The notes: generated by a model not told the origin, from the sequence alone. Shown: positions 1 to 10,570, counted from the stretch's first letter. The stretch: DNA of 20,540 nucleotides from Amanita rubescens (GCA_015039365.1 WION01000764.1:1-20540), one strand, 5' to 3'. Numbers and translations are program-made.

Positions 1-417
1 TTCTCCGGCTTCATCCCCGACGAAGAGATGTGGAAGCCGAACTCCAAAACTCGTGACCACAATAACGACCCGATCATAATGGCGATGAAGCGCGGCCACG
101 CCACTGGCCTCACCGTCGGACAACTTAATACTATCCGTTCCATCACGAGGTATCACTCCGAGGGCGAGGTCGGGATGAATTCGAAGGAAGTGAGTGTCTT
201 GCCACGCAACTCGAAGTCGGGTCCCTTCTCCGAGCCTGGCGATTCCGGCTCGAGTGTCGTCGATGGAAAGGGCCGAATTGCCGGCTTACTCACAGGCGGT
301 GCTGGAGACAGCGACGTCTCCGACTGCAGCTATGTCACTTCCATCAACTTCCTCTGCGAGCGCATGGCGAAGCACGGTCTTGAGGCCAACTTCTTCCCTA
401 AATTCCATCGCAACTAG
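1..417 (+). CDS. Trypsin-like (PA clan) serine peptidase domain protein, 3' part
   Basis: Frame 1 is open from the first base to the TAG at 415-417, so this is the C-terminal ~138 residues of a gene that begins outside the window. It carries the GDSGSSVVD motif around the expected catalytic serine of chymotrypsin-fold peptidases. Before it lies GHATGLTVGQLN, a segment of the kind seen in fungal V8/S1-like peptidase domains, and after it RIAGLLTGG, which fits the strand following the nucleophile. The His and Asp of the triad would lie upstream, so activity cannot be judged. The visible part shows no intron and no C-terminal anchor. It converges on the FolB gene. Family assignment is fairly safe; substrate and location are unknown. 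Confidence 0.72.
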   Translation, partial: FSGFIPDEEMWKPNSKTRDHNNDPIIMAMKRGHATGLTVGQLNTIRSITRYHSEGEVGMNSKEVSVLPRNSKSGPFSEPGDSGSSVVDGKGRIAGLLTGGAGDSDVSDCSYVTSINFLCERMAKHGLEANFFPKFHRN

Positions 418-721
418 TACATGGCAGAGTGACCGTAATCCACGCATTGTATGATACATCGCATTGTAAATTGTATAGCATATTCGAGTTGGCACATGTG
501 CCTGTCAATCATTTTTTCTTCTGATCCCATACAAACGCCCGCGGAACGAATGGTTTGACACCTACGAAGACGGAAAAGAAAAGGTTCTTTCATGTAAAGC
601 TTCACGTCACGTCAATGAAATTTTCATATAACGTGGGGCCCCTCAACGAGCCGCCGGCTCGAGATGGCGCATCACATCACTTGATTCATGTACACGAGAG
701 TAAACGCCGTAGTACCGCCGA
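418..721. other. Convergent 3' intergenic region
   Basis: This ~300 bp stretch separates the 3' ends of the converging peptidase (+) and FolB (-) genes. It is relatively AT-rich near 440-520 and should hold both 3'UTRs. The open frames here are antisense extensions of the neighbours, and I see no further gene. Confidence 0.6.
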
Positions 722-1545
722 TTATCCTGAGCCAACCTCAAAAAAATCTGACATCCGCCGCGTCATCTCCACCCCAGAAGACCGGGCGAAGCTTATCGCA
801 CTCGGTTTTTGCGCACGAACAGTTATCTTCTCTATCCGTTCTCCAAGGGTGAAACACGCTGCACGCGTTATCTCCCAAACCATCTTCTCTAGCGTGAGGT
901 ATTCCATGCGATCCACATCCTTAGAACAACCAACCCCAATGAGCATTTGTACTCTGCCACCAGAAAACTCACCTTTGAGAGAGACCGTACAACGCTCGGA
1001 TAGTCTATTGGCATTACATTTTCCCGTTCGTATACTTCCAAATTGACCACAACCCTCTGTTTCTCGAGTCTTTCAGGCTCATTGACGCCTATAATGACTG
1101 AATAAGAGAGGTCCTTGACGTATACTTTCTTTTGAACCGCCGCCGCCCCAGCTTGGGGGGTTGCCTTCCGAGTCATCTCTACCGCTATCCCGCCCTCCGC
1201 TAAAGGCACCAACTTGGGCAACTCTAAAACGACTCGAACTTCTTTCCCGTTTCCCCCCGCCAACTCGAAAGCCTTGTTCATAACCCCGTCAATCACCTGT
1301 TCGGCGCTTTGAAACCCGTTTTCTTCTTCCTGTTCCACATATCGCGTCACTGCCTTTGTCAAGCTCCCATAGTCTATGGTGTGTTTGACGTTATCAGATT
1401 GCCCGGCACGGGAGAGGAAGCCATTGGGAGTGAGGTGAAGATAAACGGATATGAAGGTGGGTTGAGGTCGACGACGGCCCCAAGTGTCCAAACCGATGTT
1501 GGCAGATAGACCTAGACGGTCAATGAAAATGATATCCGTTGCCAT
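722..1545 (-). CDS. Dihydroneopterin aldolase, tandem FolB domains (folate biosynthesis)
   Basis: Two exons, 973-1545 and 722-919, are joined across a 53-nt phase-0 intron (920-972, GTGAGT...CTAAG), giving 256 aa from the ATG at 1545. Two FolB-like domains follow each other. Residues ~1-115 start MATDIIFIDRLGLSANIGLD and contain a DYGSL segment. Residues ~120-250 start VYVKDLSYSVIIGVNE, contain a DYPSV segment, and end with the typical KPSAISFARSSGVEMTR strand. FolB proteins convert 7,8-dihydroneopterin to 6-hydroxymethyl-7,8-dihydropterin plus glycolaldehyde. In yeast Fol1 a tandem FolB pair is fused to HPPK and DHPS; here the protein stops after the pair, so the later steps must be encoded elsewhere. 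The gene lies 154 bp downstream of TPI on the same strand. The intron is supported by the exact resumption of the second domain. Confident family call. Confidence 0.88.
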
Positions 1546-1699
1546 TGATGTAGGAATTCAGAAGTTGTCGTGAGTGGCATCGGTTGGTGAGAGAGTTACT
1601 ACTACCGGAAAAGGCCGAATGCTCGTTTTTTCTTTCTAGTACTTCTAACAAAAAACAAAATCTGAAGCCAGTGATTTATCTCCTCCCACTACCTAGCCT

Positions 1700-2711
<1,012 letters not shown>

Positions 2712-3446
2712 GATGGGTGGAGATGGAGATGACGATCCAAGTCCCGAATGCAGCCGCGGACCCAAGACATTGTACTGGGGGTTAGTTTCCTTTTTCGATC
2801 GTGTGCGTAATCGAATTTAGTCATCTGTTAGATAGTATCTGTGGGAAAGTAGTCTAATCGACCCCTGCGTCTTCTTTGTGTATATCTCGCATTTGAGAAA
2901 GTCGGGGTGCGGGTTGATGCGTTACGCGATGGCCGAGTCCCTATAGCTAGTTCGTGTAGCGGCGGCATGAGCGAGCGGAAATGGCAGAAGATACTTGCGG
3001 GATTAGTTCCCGTGAGTGATTAAGGGCATACTGATAGTAGGTTTTTGTTATATGCGCGAGTAAAAACTAACTGACGACGTTTATACAACGTTGTCAGTTT
3101 GCCTGCCGTGGTTGGTTTAGAGCCGGGCGAAGGAATAGACGAGCTAGCTGCGAGAGGGTCGCTTTGGAATCGAGTGTGTAATCTCTTTTATTCTACTCTC
3201 TTCCATTTCATTTACTGCATGGCGCAGCTATCCTGGATCGTCGGACCTTAAGGAGGAGTACGCAGGTGTCCAAGGGATGGAAGGAGAGGAGCCCTCGACG
3301 TAGATACCGGTTGGTTCACTCGCGTCCTTTTACAGCGACTCAAGGCGCGATTTCCGTCCGCGAAGGGATCGTCGGGTCATATATTATTTATCTCTGCCTA
3401 TTAATAAATCTACTAAATCAATTAGCACAGGTCTGGTACTACGCTA
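2712..3446. other. Intergenic region upstream of TPI
   Basis: This ~735 bp region contains the TPI promoter and 5'UTR on its left and the 3' flank of the zinc-finger gene on its right. It holds the 2823-2862 block also found upstream of the Mg2+-ATPase, and an out-of-frame ATG at 2770 (minus strand). I see no convincing gene in 2870-3440. Confidence 0.6.
2823..2862 (-). promoter_or_regulatory. Shared upstream block, TPI copy
   Basis: Two conserved segments, atctgttagata (2823-2834) and ggaaagtagtctaat (2844-2858), are separated by 9 nt and followed by a gac. The same pair occurs at 10571-10608 with 7 nt between. This copy lies 112 nt upstream of the TPI start. Its role is unknown: it could be a promoter element, a transcript-start feature or a repeat fragment. 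Confidence 0.45.
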
Positions 3447-4433
3447 TTAAACGTCGCGATGATAACGATCGATATGCCTCCTGAGATGCTCTTGTCTCGA
3501 CAACCGCTCGCCGCAATGAGGGCATTCGGGTCCAGTCTGGCTGCTATATGGGCGTCGAGCCGTCGGGGCGGTTTCACCGTGCACGCGTGCTATATGGCGC
3601 GAAAGATTGTGGTTCCTATCCGTTCTGTAATCACATTGGTCACATTGAATATCACCAGAGCGTGATTGAGGGAGACCCGGTGGCCGTGGTGGCCGTGGTC
3701 CACCCTGCCATTGTGAAAATTGGGGTCCGGGGTTTGGGTCCGGTCCGGGGGCTGCTACGTGTGCATACTGAGGAGGAGGAAGTTGTGGGGGAGGATGCGG
3801 AGCCTCCCCGGCCTGATGTAAAGAATGAGGGTGTTGATCAACAGCCCGCCATTGTGAAAATTGGGATCCGGGGTTTTGTACCGGTCCGGGGGCTGGTACC
3901 TGATATTGAGGCTGCTGAGCCTGATGTAAAGAATGAGGTATAGGGGGCGGAGGATATGGATGAGAAGAGCTCGAGCCAGAGGGCAGATTGTGACCAGGTG
4001 GATAGTAAGGTTGTACACCCGAAAAGTATTGCCGGCTACCGTGTGGAGGTGGAGGCTGAAGGAAGGCCGCGTCCGCCGGATGTTCCCCGAAGGCGTACTG
4101 ACGCTGACCACCTTGTGGCGGGAAAGAGGGGGGGAAGCTAGCGGGGGGAAACGGATGTTCGGGTGGCTGGGAATCTTGTCTGAATTCTGGAGGGGTATGT
4201 CCGGGGAGCCACAGTTGTGGGGGGGATGGTGCCATGGATGGCGCCCTGGAATGTCCATTACTGCTCCCACCAAAGAGGGAGTCGCCGCTGCTGCCAAAGA
4301 TGTCGGGGCCGCTAGTGGCAGCAGTTACGGGAGGGGGCTGGTTGGACGATGACCCGGGCCGGTTGCGTGGTGGCGCAGCAGCGACATAAGAGCCAAAGAG
4401 AAGAGCGGAGGTAATAGTAAGTGAGAGACGCAT
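3447..4433 (-). CDS. Proline-rich C2H2 zinc-finger protein with N-terminal signal-peptide-like segment
   Basis: Single-exon gene of 328 aa using the ATG at 4433; the frame extends upstream to 4481 without an ATG. Residues 1-20 (MRLSLTITSALLFGSYVAAA) look like a secretory signal peptide with an AxA-type cleavage site. Residues 21-260 are rich in Pro, Gln, Gly, Ser and His and contain an imperfect internal duplication (~166-195 and ~202-242, each from PHSLHQA to QFSQW). Two C2H2 fingers end the protein: C264/C267/H280/H285 and C304/C307/H320/H325, both C-x2-C-x12-H-x4-H. C2H2 fingers normally bind nucleic acid in the nucleus, which conflicts with the apparent secretion signal. Either the hydrophobic N-terminus is not a true signal, or this is a secreted zinc-finger protein. 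A TATA box lies about 100 nt upstream. The DNA-binding target is unknown. Confidence 0.78.
   Translation of the reverse strand: MRLSLTITSALLFGSYVAAAPPRNRPGSSSNQPPPVTAATSGPDIFGSSGDSLFGGSSNGHSRAPSMAPSPPQLWLPGHTPPEFRQDSQPPEHPFPPASFPPSFPPQGGQRQYAFGEHPADAAFLQPPPPHGSRQYFSGVQPYYPPGHNLPSGSSSSHPYPPPPIPHSLHQAQQPQYQVPAPGPVQNPGSQFSQWRAVDQHPHSLHQAGEAPHPPPQLPPPQYAHVAAPGPDPNPGPQFSQWQGGPRPPRPPGLPQSRSGDIQCDQCDYRTDRNHNLSRHIARVHGETAPTARRPYSSQTGPECPHCGERLSRQEHLRRHIDRYHRDV
3690..3943 (-). repeat. Internal tandem duplication in the zinc-finger gene
   Basis: Two diverged units of about 105-140 bp share nearly identical ends on the plus strand: ccattgtgaaaattggg (3707 and 3850), followed by a ccggtccgggggctg segment, and ctgatgtaaagaatgagg (near 3812 and 3920). 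They encode the two PHSLHQA...QFSQW units of the proline-rich region. The first unit on the plus strand carries extra proline codons, so this is an expanded low-complexity repeat. Confidence 0.7.
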
Positions 4434-4531
4434 ATTCACAAAGGCCGGCTTTCTGAAATGCGGAGTATACAAGCGTGACACGGGTTAAGGAGACCAGCTC
4501 TGGGAGAAGAAGATTCCGCTTTCAATGGTAG

Positions 4532-4539
4532 CTTTTATA
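4532..4539 (-). promoter_or_regulatory. TATA box of the zinc-finger gene
   Basis: TATAAAAG on the minus strand lies about 100 nt upstream of the ATG at 4433. It is a close match to the TATA consensus and correctly oriented, implying transcription start near 4500 and a 5'UTR of about 70 nt. Confidence 0.6.
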
Positions 4540-5600
4540 CCGTCCATGGCAGGGTCGCTAAGCAGGTGGCGATTTCGGAGCAGTGCCCAATAACTGTTTC
4601 ACCTGCCAAAGGTTGCGTTGCTCCAGTGGGTAGTTGTGTGCTAACACAGCCCTCACGCCAGACTGAGAGTCCAATCGATGGATCAAGTCAACGACGAATG
4701 GGTCGAAATGCACATAATTATAGAGGCTCGTATAGAGTTCGGCAAAGAGCCACGCGTTGGAGTATCTAGCAAGACCGTGGGCATCACGAAGAATACCGTC
4801 GTGCAGTGAAACAAAACGTTCCTCGCACCTATCCCGATGTCTGTGCTCATAGTGAGGATATGGTCACCGTTGTATCCTGAACAGCATCTGATCTCATCGG
4901 TGGCAATCCCTGGCAGAAACACGTTCGATTAACATAAGCACAGGATGGAGTGTGGTACTATGAGCAGAATTTTGACGAACCTTATCTGAACATGTTCCTG
5001 AAACATTCTCCGAAAGAAATTCTTGATAAGAATTTATTCGCGCTAATTGAGGTACTAGTTTCGCTATCGGCAGTTTAACCTCCGCACCCTGTGACTGTCA
5101 TTGAATGTGAGCGGAGACTGGGGTGCGAAAATATGCCATGAGCGTCCGACTTTGAGCATGTAAATTAGGAAAAGGTACGCGCCGTGAGGTGATTGGAAAG
5201 CCTGTGCACGCTCATAATGGTGTGTTGCAATCGTTTCCAGGTACTCGTTTGTGTCCACTAGCACAGGTTAGGCTAGACGAGAAAAAATGGGTGAGTGATC
5301 CATACATGGGGGTAGCAGATTTTAGAATCGGCAGATCTAGTTTACGAGCCGAACATATCGCATGACAGGCACGAAAGTCAATGTATCTTCTGAGGGCTTG
5401 GTATTTATCGAATCTCCATTCGCTTGATGCTGCGAGGGTGGCGAGTTTGAATGTAATTCAAAGTGGCAGCGTGACGCGTGACTTATCGGAACCGACCTGC
5501 TGAAATTCAACGAGATCTACGTTTGGTTCTTCAGCACGTCTATTAATCCAAGATAGAACTTATCTGAAACCAGACTCGCAACGACACTGAAGGTTGAAGC
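4540..5600. other. Gene-poor region, no supported gene
   Basis: Only short open frames occur, with no recognisable domain or convincing splice pattern. A 38-codon plus-strand frame from 4678 reads like protein but ends at once and matches nothing I know. One copy of the dispersed 13-mer is at 5470-5482. Confidence 0.5.
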
Positions 5601-5605
5601 TGGAG

Positions 5606-5879
5606 AATCTGATTTGAATGCTTATTTGGCGTGGGTTCATGTCAGCCCAGTTAGGGCAATAACTTATTGTTGCCACCATCGCCGCCCACTGGCGATTGAA
5701 CTAAATATAGAATATACGCGTATCTTCTTCTCTGCCCGAGAAACCCGAGAAGCCCGACGATAGCTTGGCAATCCGATTTGAATGCTCATTTGACCTGGGT
5801 TCACGTCAGCTATGTGACAATGTCAGGGCATTGTTTCCACCATCGCCCAATTGAGCTCATATGGAATATACTCGTACCT
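5606..5879 (+). repeat. Diverged tandem duplication (~115 bp units)
   Basis: Unit 1 (about 5606-5724) and unit 2 (about 5770-5879) align across their length: gatttgaatgct, a tgggttca(t/c)gtcagc segment, a ccaccatcgcc segment and a gaatata segment recur in order, roughly three quarters identical by eye. Both units are open in the same plus-strand frame, sharing SDLNAxLxWVHVS and a later HHR. They may be remnants of a duplicated exon or of a transposon-derived gene. No intact gene surrounds them. Confidence 0.65.
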
Positions 5880-7638
5880 AAGGGTCTTCAAGAGCTAAAA
5901 CCTGAACTATTGCGGGCACGAGGACCCCTGGTAGTACAAGATCCTCCGTTCCCACCGATTCTTCACTAATGGCTATTCTTGCGCCGAAAAGAATTGGCAA
6001 TACACTGGCAGAGGACACTTAGCATTGAGACGGACAATTCAGCTGATCAAAGTGGTGTGACTTAGTACATATGTACTTTTGTTGTATCTTTCCTGTGCCG
6101 ACGCGGAAGTACTTTTTGTGGATGGCATTGACGGAGGTCTCCCTTGTCAATCAAATCGTAACGTTGATCAATAAGTTTCGGGTTAAGGCCTCGATATTTG
6201 GCTGGTTGGCAAATGCGGTGTGGGATGAACGGAGAAAGGTCAACTATCGTCAAGATCGTAGAATGTAGATTGCTAAGGGTGAGTTCTTCCCCATTCGTCC
6301 CTTTTATTTCCCTCGTTAATCGTGCACGAGGCTCGTCAGATGCCCCCAGAAACTCGGAAGCGCTTTCCCAATATCAGGAGGACGGGTTTGCCCGTCGTTG
6401 ATTCTTTCTGAGGCCGTCTACCACTCAGACAATATATCAGAGACGTCGAAATGCGGGAAACTCATAACGCAGGTGTGCAGCAAGTCCGAGTCGAAGAGAG
6501 AGAGGCCCGGGAATTCAATAGTATTGCGAGAGACGTTGTTCGACGATATAAACCTACCCTTACGCCGAGGGGATAAGGTAGCTAGTATAGAAATATTGAT
6601 GTATGTAGGTCGAAGCGCTTGACGTGTGTAGGTAGTAGTTGCGACGTGGTGTATTGATAGATGACAAACCTAAGTCGACTTCGTTGGCGTGTCGCGCCGT
6701 CCAAAAGAACTAGCCAGGGTGCGTATCGAATACTTGAGGTGCAAGTGAACGAGCGCTAGCGCTTCCGTCGTCCAACTTGAATATTTGAATCGTAGGTAGA
6801 CCGTAGTAGACCCGCAGCGAAGCGATCGTCGAGTAATCTAAGGAAGAAAAGAAGTAACGATTAATAAAGAGAGAGAAAAAACATGCAGTCCATAATCATC
6901 CATCCCTTCATCATCGACACGCGAACCGGCTTCAATTCTCTTGAGGCGACTTGTTCGAGGGAAAAGAAGGGTTAGCGTCGAGCCAAGGACAAGAGAACGT
7001 GTCAGGCGATAAGCGTGTGAAGGTATATGTGAAGATTTCGATACGATGAAAACTTAAGGAGAGTCCAATTACCTTGCGCAGCAAGGTCATTTCCCGGGGT
7101 CTACGCATTTCAGCGCTCAGATGTCAGTTTTGGGGAAAGAATCGTTCACGAGAGGAAATGGGATAGACTTTACTTGAGTGGGTCCTTGAGTCAAAACGGA
7201 TGGGCGAAGCCCCGAGGGACTCCCGGCCCGAAACGCGGGGGTCGGCAAAGCGAGCTGTGAGGGTGGGCAGGCACCGAGCAGGTCAGCCTTTCGACTTTTG
7301 ACAGCGCGTCGGACTAAGAAGGAGGGAAGACATCTGAAGGGCAGCTTAGAGTCTTCCTTAGTTCGGACCTGAGAGAGAGAGTGGCGGGTGGGGCGCGAAA
7401 AGGTCCGGAGGCTGTAACCGAGCAGCTCTAATGGCGCGTCACGAGAGCGAGAGGCTGGAGTTGGTCACGCGTCACGTCGGGTCTCGCCGTCTCGAGATGG
7501 CAGGAAAGAGAGAGCAGACCGTGGCACGGGCTGCACAGCCACTTCGCTATCTCACACGTAGACTAGGCACGAGGTGGTACGTAGAATGTAGAATTACCAA
7601 ACTTATCAATCTATTGGGTTACAGAAGCCGTTTCGTAA
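5880..7638. other. Gene-poor region downstream of the Mg2+-ATPase gene
   Basis: No gene with a recognisable domain was found in this ~1.75 kb. The left half holds only short frames. The right half (6870-7430) is purine-rich on the plus strand and contains a possible small spliced minus-strand gene, beginning at an ATG at 7108, that I could not identify. The 13-mer is present at 7464-7476 in reverse orientation. Confidence 0.45.
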
Positions 7639-10434
7639 CTACAACCACTCTTTGAAAATGCGAATGTAAATCATCTTCACAATCTGGACCAACGCCATGT
7701 AACAGAAGAGGATTCCAACCAAAAATGGATAGAAGACCGGATATGGATATTCCATTTCTTCGGCCCGCCCCAGGGGACTGTACGGAATCGCAATTCCGAT
7801 TGCCGCAATCAGCATGGTTGTGATTGAGACGTGCTTGGAGGCATAACTCTGGATAAATGGCCACTTGGGCGTCCGAAGGAGATGTACAATGAGCGTCTGA
7901 GACAAAAGGCCTTCGATGAACCAATGTGTCCTGAATGTGTTGATCGCAGCTTCTGACGAGTCACCCCGGATGTGGAAATAATACCAGCCGAGTGCGAATA
8001 TACATATGTCAAAGATGGACGAGGTGGGCCCTAGGACTATCATGAAGCGTGCCAAGCTATCAATCTCCCATGGACGTGGTCTCTCAATCATTTCCGGGTC
8101 GACATTGTCCCAGGGGATCGTGCTTTGGGAGATATCGTAGGCAAGGTTCTGTGTGAGCAGCTGGATTGGCTGCATGGGGGTGAAAGGAAGCCAGGCAGAC
8201 GCAACGAGGACGGAGAAGACATTGCCAAAGTTTGAAGACGCAGCCATCTTGATATACTTAATCGTATTAACAAACGTAATTCGTCCAATGCGTACCGCGT
8301 CGACAATAACGCTCAGTGACTTCTCTGTCAGAATAACATCGGCTGCATCTTTAGCTATATCGGAGCCTGAGTTGACAGAGATGCCACAGTCAGCTCCACG
8401 CAAAGCAGGAGCGTCGTTGACGCCGTCACCGAGAAACGCAACGCGCAGGCCATTAGCCTTGAGGCGATTGACGACTTGATATTTCTGTATCGGAGTAAGC
8501 TTCGCCAACACCTTGCATCGCAGGATGGCTTTGTCGAATTCATCTGGTCCCAAGACGGAGAGGTCGGCGCCGGAGATCACTTTCATATCAACTTCGTCGT
8601 CCTGAAGGATACCAAGGTCACGGCAGACTTTGATTGCCGTTGCTAACGTGTCACCTGTCAATACTTTTGTCTCGACTCCCAGAGCAGCCAATTCATCGAT
8701 GGCTGGCTTCGCATCCTTCTTGGGCGGGTCATGGAACGCAACAAAACCTTCGCAGATCAGGTCAACCTCGTCCAAGGGAGACGGCGTCTTGGTTTGGGCT
8801 GCGTAATACGTCCGAGTCAACCGACGTGTGGCAACACCAATGACACGGTAGCCTTGCTTGTTCAATCGGTCTGCGAGAGCAAGGAGGGCTTGGGAATCAA
8901 CGGGAGTGATGTTGTCTCCTACACGCATGGTGGTGCACTTCCCAATGACTTCTTCAGCCGCACCTTTGCAAACGAGCGTTTTTCTCCCGTTGGCATCTGC
9001 TACGATTACCGTTAAGAGCCGACGCACAAAATTAAAGGGGATTTCAGCGATTTTGGTGGATTGTTCAAGCTGAGGCCCCAGCCGGAATTTATGTTCCTCC
9101 AGCGTGCCCGCGTCGATGATAGCGTGGTCGAGCGCATTTTTTATCCCTGTCTGCAACGATGCATTAATGTAGGCTAGGTCAAAAACGTGTGCATCTGTCT
9201 CCCCGCTGGTATTGACGAACGCAGCAATTTTCACTTCGTCCTCAGTAAGGGTGCCAGTCTTATCGCTGCAAAGAACATCAACGGCACCAACATTCTGGAT
9301 GGCATCCAAACGCTTCACAATCACTTTCTTCTTGGCCATGACCAAGGAACCGCGTGCCAGATTAGCATTGACGACCATGGGCATCATTTCGGGCACGAGA
9401 CCAACCGCTACCGCAATGCAAAATAGTCCTGCCGCTTCCCAATCGTGTGAAACAAGGCCTTCGATGACAAACACGATCGGCACCATAACAACCATGAACA
9501 AGATCAGCAAGAATGTCACCCGTCTGATACCCGTCTCGAAAGCGGTGACAGGCTTGCCTTGATTAAAGATGGCGGTCATGGCTGCCACATATGTCTTGTC
9601 CCCAGTTGCAATCACGATAGCCTTTCCTAACCCGCTGACCACGTAACTGCCCATGAATAATAAATTGGGGGCATCAAAAGCGCGCGTAGCCCGGGAAATT
9701 CCTTCAGGTGCTGGTGTCTTTTCAAGTGGCAGATTCTCGCCAGTGAGCGAACTCTGGGAGACAGTGAGCATATTGGCCTCGAGCAATAGACAGTCCGCAG
9801 GTGCGACATCCCCGGTGGTAAGCACGACGATGTCACCTGGAACGACTTGTTTGCGGTGGATGGTCTGGAGTGTCCCTGGCTTAGTAGCGTCTTCCCGGCG
9901 CAACACGTCACATTCAGCTGTGATGAGCTCCTTCAACGAAGCAGCGCGTCGAGTTGACTTGTACTCCTGTATGAAGCGGAGACCAACGCTAAGAGCAACC
10001 ATAACAAGAAGGATGGAAAACGTGGAATCATCGCCCGTGGCAATGGCAATGACAGCGAGAACGACCAACAATATGTTGAATGGATTCAGCAGGGCGTTTA
10101 GCAAAAGCCACCACCACGTCGGAGGCTTCACGTTCGAAAGCTCGTTGGGGCCTTTCTCCTTCAGCAATTGGCAAACCTGCGGGGTTTCAAGTCCCTCTGC
10201 AGTCGTATTGAGACGCTGGAGGGCATGCGGAATACTCGTGTGCGACCAAGTGCCCAACGAAGCTAAGGTGCTTTCCTCCTCTTCCGATAGCTCATCTAAT
10301 TGTATGTGACTTTTTTTCTTTTTAAACGGGACCAGCTTCTCTAGAGAAGCCCAAAGGCGCTCGAGGAACGAGGCTTTCTGGAGCTTGACGCGGGATTCGA
10401 CGTCAGAGTACGATGCGAAGTATGTGGATGACAT
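7639..10434 (-). CDS. MgtA-type magnesium-translocating P-type ATPase
   Basis: Uninterrupted 931-codon frame from ATG 10434 to TAG 7639. P3B ATPases of this type import Mg2+ using ATP and a phospho-aspartate intermediate. Visible parts: a cytosolic N-terminus (1-105); TM1-2 (~107-155); the actuator domain with TGEN at 231-234; TM3-4 ending in GLVPEMMPM (~345-353); the phosphorylation motif DKTGTLTEDE with Asp391; nucleotide domain KGA (490-492); TGD (593-595); hinge GDGVNDAPAL (669-678); and a C-terminal membrane region with SSNFGNVFSVLVAS and GLLSQTLIVHLLRTP, both hallmarks of bacterial MgtA. Length matches MgtA (~900 aa), so it looks functional. The membrane (plasma or organellar) cannot be told. 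It differs from its neighbours in lacking any coding intron. A 5'UTR intron probably precedes the start. Confidence 0.95.
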   Translation of the reverse strand: MSSTYFASYSDVESRVKLQKASFLERLWASLEKLVPFKKKKSHIQLDELSEEEESTLASLGTWSHTSIPHALQRLNTTAEGLETPQVCQLLKEKGPNELSNVKPPTWWWLLLNALLNPFNILLVVLAVIAIATGDDSTFSILLVMVALSVGLRFIQEYKSTRRAASLKELITAECDVLRREDATKPGTLQTIHRKQVVPGDIVVLTTGDVAPADCLLLEANMLTVSQSSLTGENLPLEKTPAPEGISRATRAFDAPNLLFMGSYVVSGLGKAIVIATGDKTYVAAMTAIFNQGKPVTAFETGIRRVTFLLILFMVVMVPIVFVIEGLVSHDWEAAGLFCIAVAVGLVPEMMPMVVNANLARGSLVMAKKKVIVKRLDAIQNVGAVDVLCSDKTGTLTEDEVKIAAFVNTSGETDAHVFDLAYINASLQTGIKNALDHAIIDAGTLEEHKFRLGPQLEQSTKIAEIPFNFVRRLLTVIVADANGRKTLVCKGAAEEVIGKCTTMRVGDNITPVDSQALLALADRLNKQGYRVIGVATRRLTRTYYAAQTKTPSPLDEVDLICEGFVAFHDPPKKDAKPAIDELAALGVETKVLTGDTLATAIKVCRDLGILQDDEVDMKVISGADLSVLGPDEFDKAILRCKVLAKLTPIQKYQVVNRLKANGLRVAFLGDGVNDAPALRGADCGISVNSGSDIAKDAADVILTEKSLSVIVDAVRIGRITFVNTIKYIKMAASSNFGNVFSVLVASAWLPFTPMQPIQLLTQNLAYDISQSTIPWDNVDPEMIERPRPWEIDSLARFMIVLGPTSSIFDICIFALGWYYFHIRGDSSEAAINTFRTHWFIEGLLSQTLIVHLLRTPKWPFIQSYASKHVSITTMLIAAIGIAIPYSPLGRAEEMEYPYPVFYPFLVGILFCYMALVQIVKMIYIRIFKEWL

Positions 10435-10443
10435 GACAGGTCA

Positions 10444-10503
10444 CTAGTAAAAGAAAGAGAGTTTAAATTGCGAGACAGCAAACGAGCACCTCGAGAAACT
10501 CAC
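10444..10503 (-). other. Probable 5'UTR intron of the Mg2+-ATPase gene
   Basis: A 60-nt minus-strand segment begins with a strong donor (GTGAGT at 10503) and ends in a pyrimidine-rich tract with TTTACTAG at 10444, ten bases before the start codon. Size and sites match coding introns elsewhere in the window. Not proven without transcript data. Confidence 0.6.
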
Positions 10504-10570
10504 CAAGTTGTGTAAGCGCATTCCCCGAAGAATGGGTAGGAGCCAAGGAGGAAGTACGATTCTAGTTATA

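Noticed and set aside
555..1046. 163-codon plus-strand open frame
   Set aside because: It lies antisense to the well-supported FolB gene, shows no domain and is explained by that gene's codon composition.
3548..4352. Open frames on both strands across the zinc-finger gene (for example 3755-4297 minus, 3933-4352 plus)
   Set aside because: They are shadow frames of the GC-rich proline repeat region; only the frame with the two C2H2 fingers has recognisable domains.
4434..4481. N-terminal extension of the zinc-finger protein
   Set aside because: The frame begins at GTG with no ATG; the first ATG is at 4433 and a TATA box is correctly placed for it.
8153..10309. Several plus-strand frames of 70-218 codons
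   Set aside because: They are antisense to the Mg2+-ATPase and show no domain.
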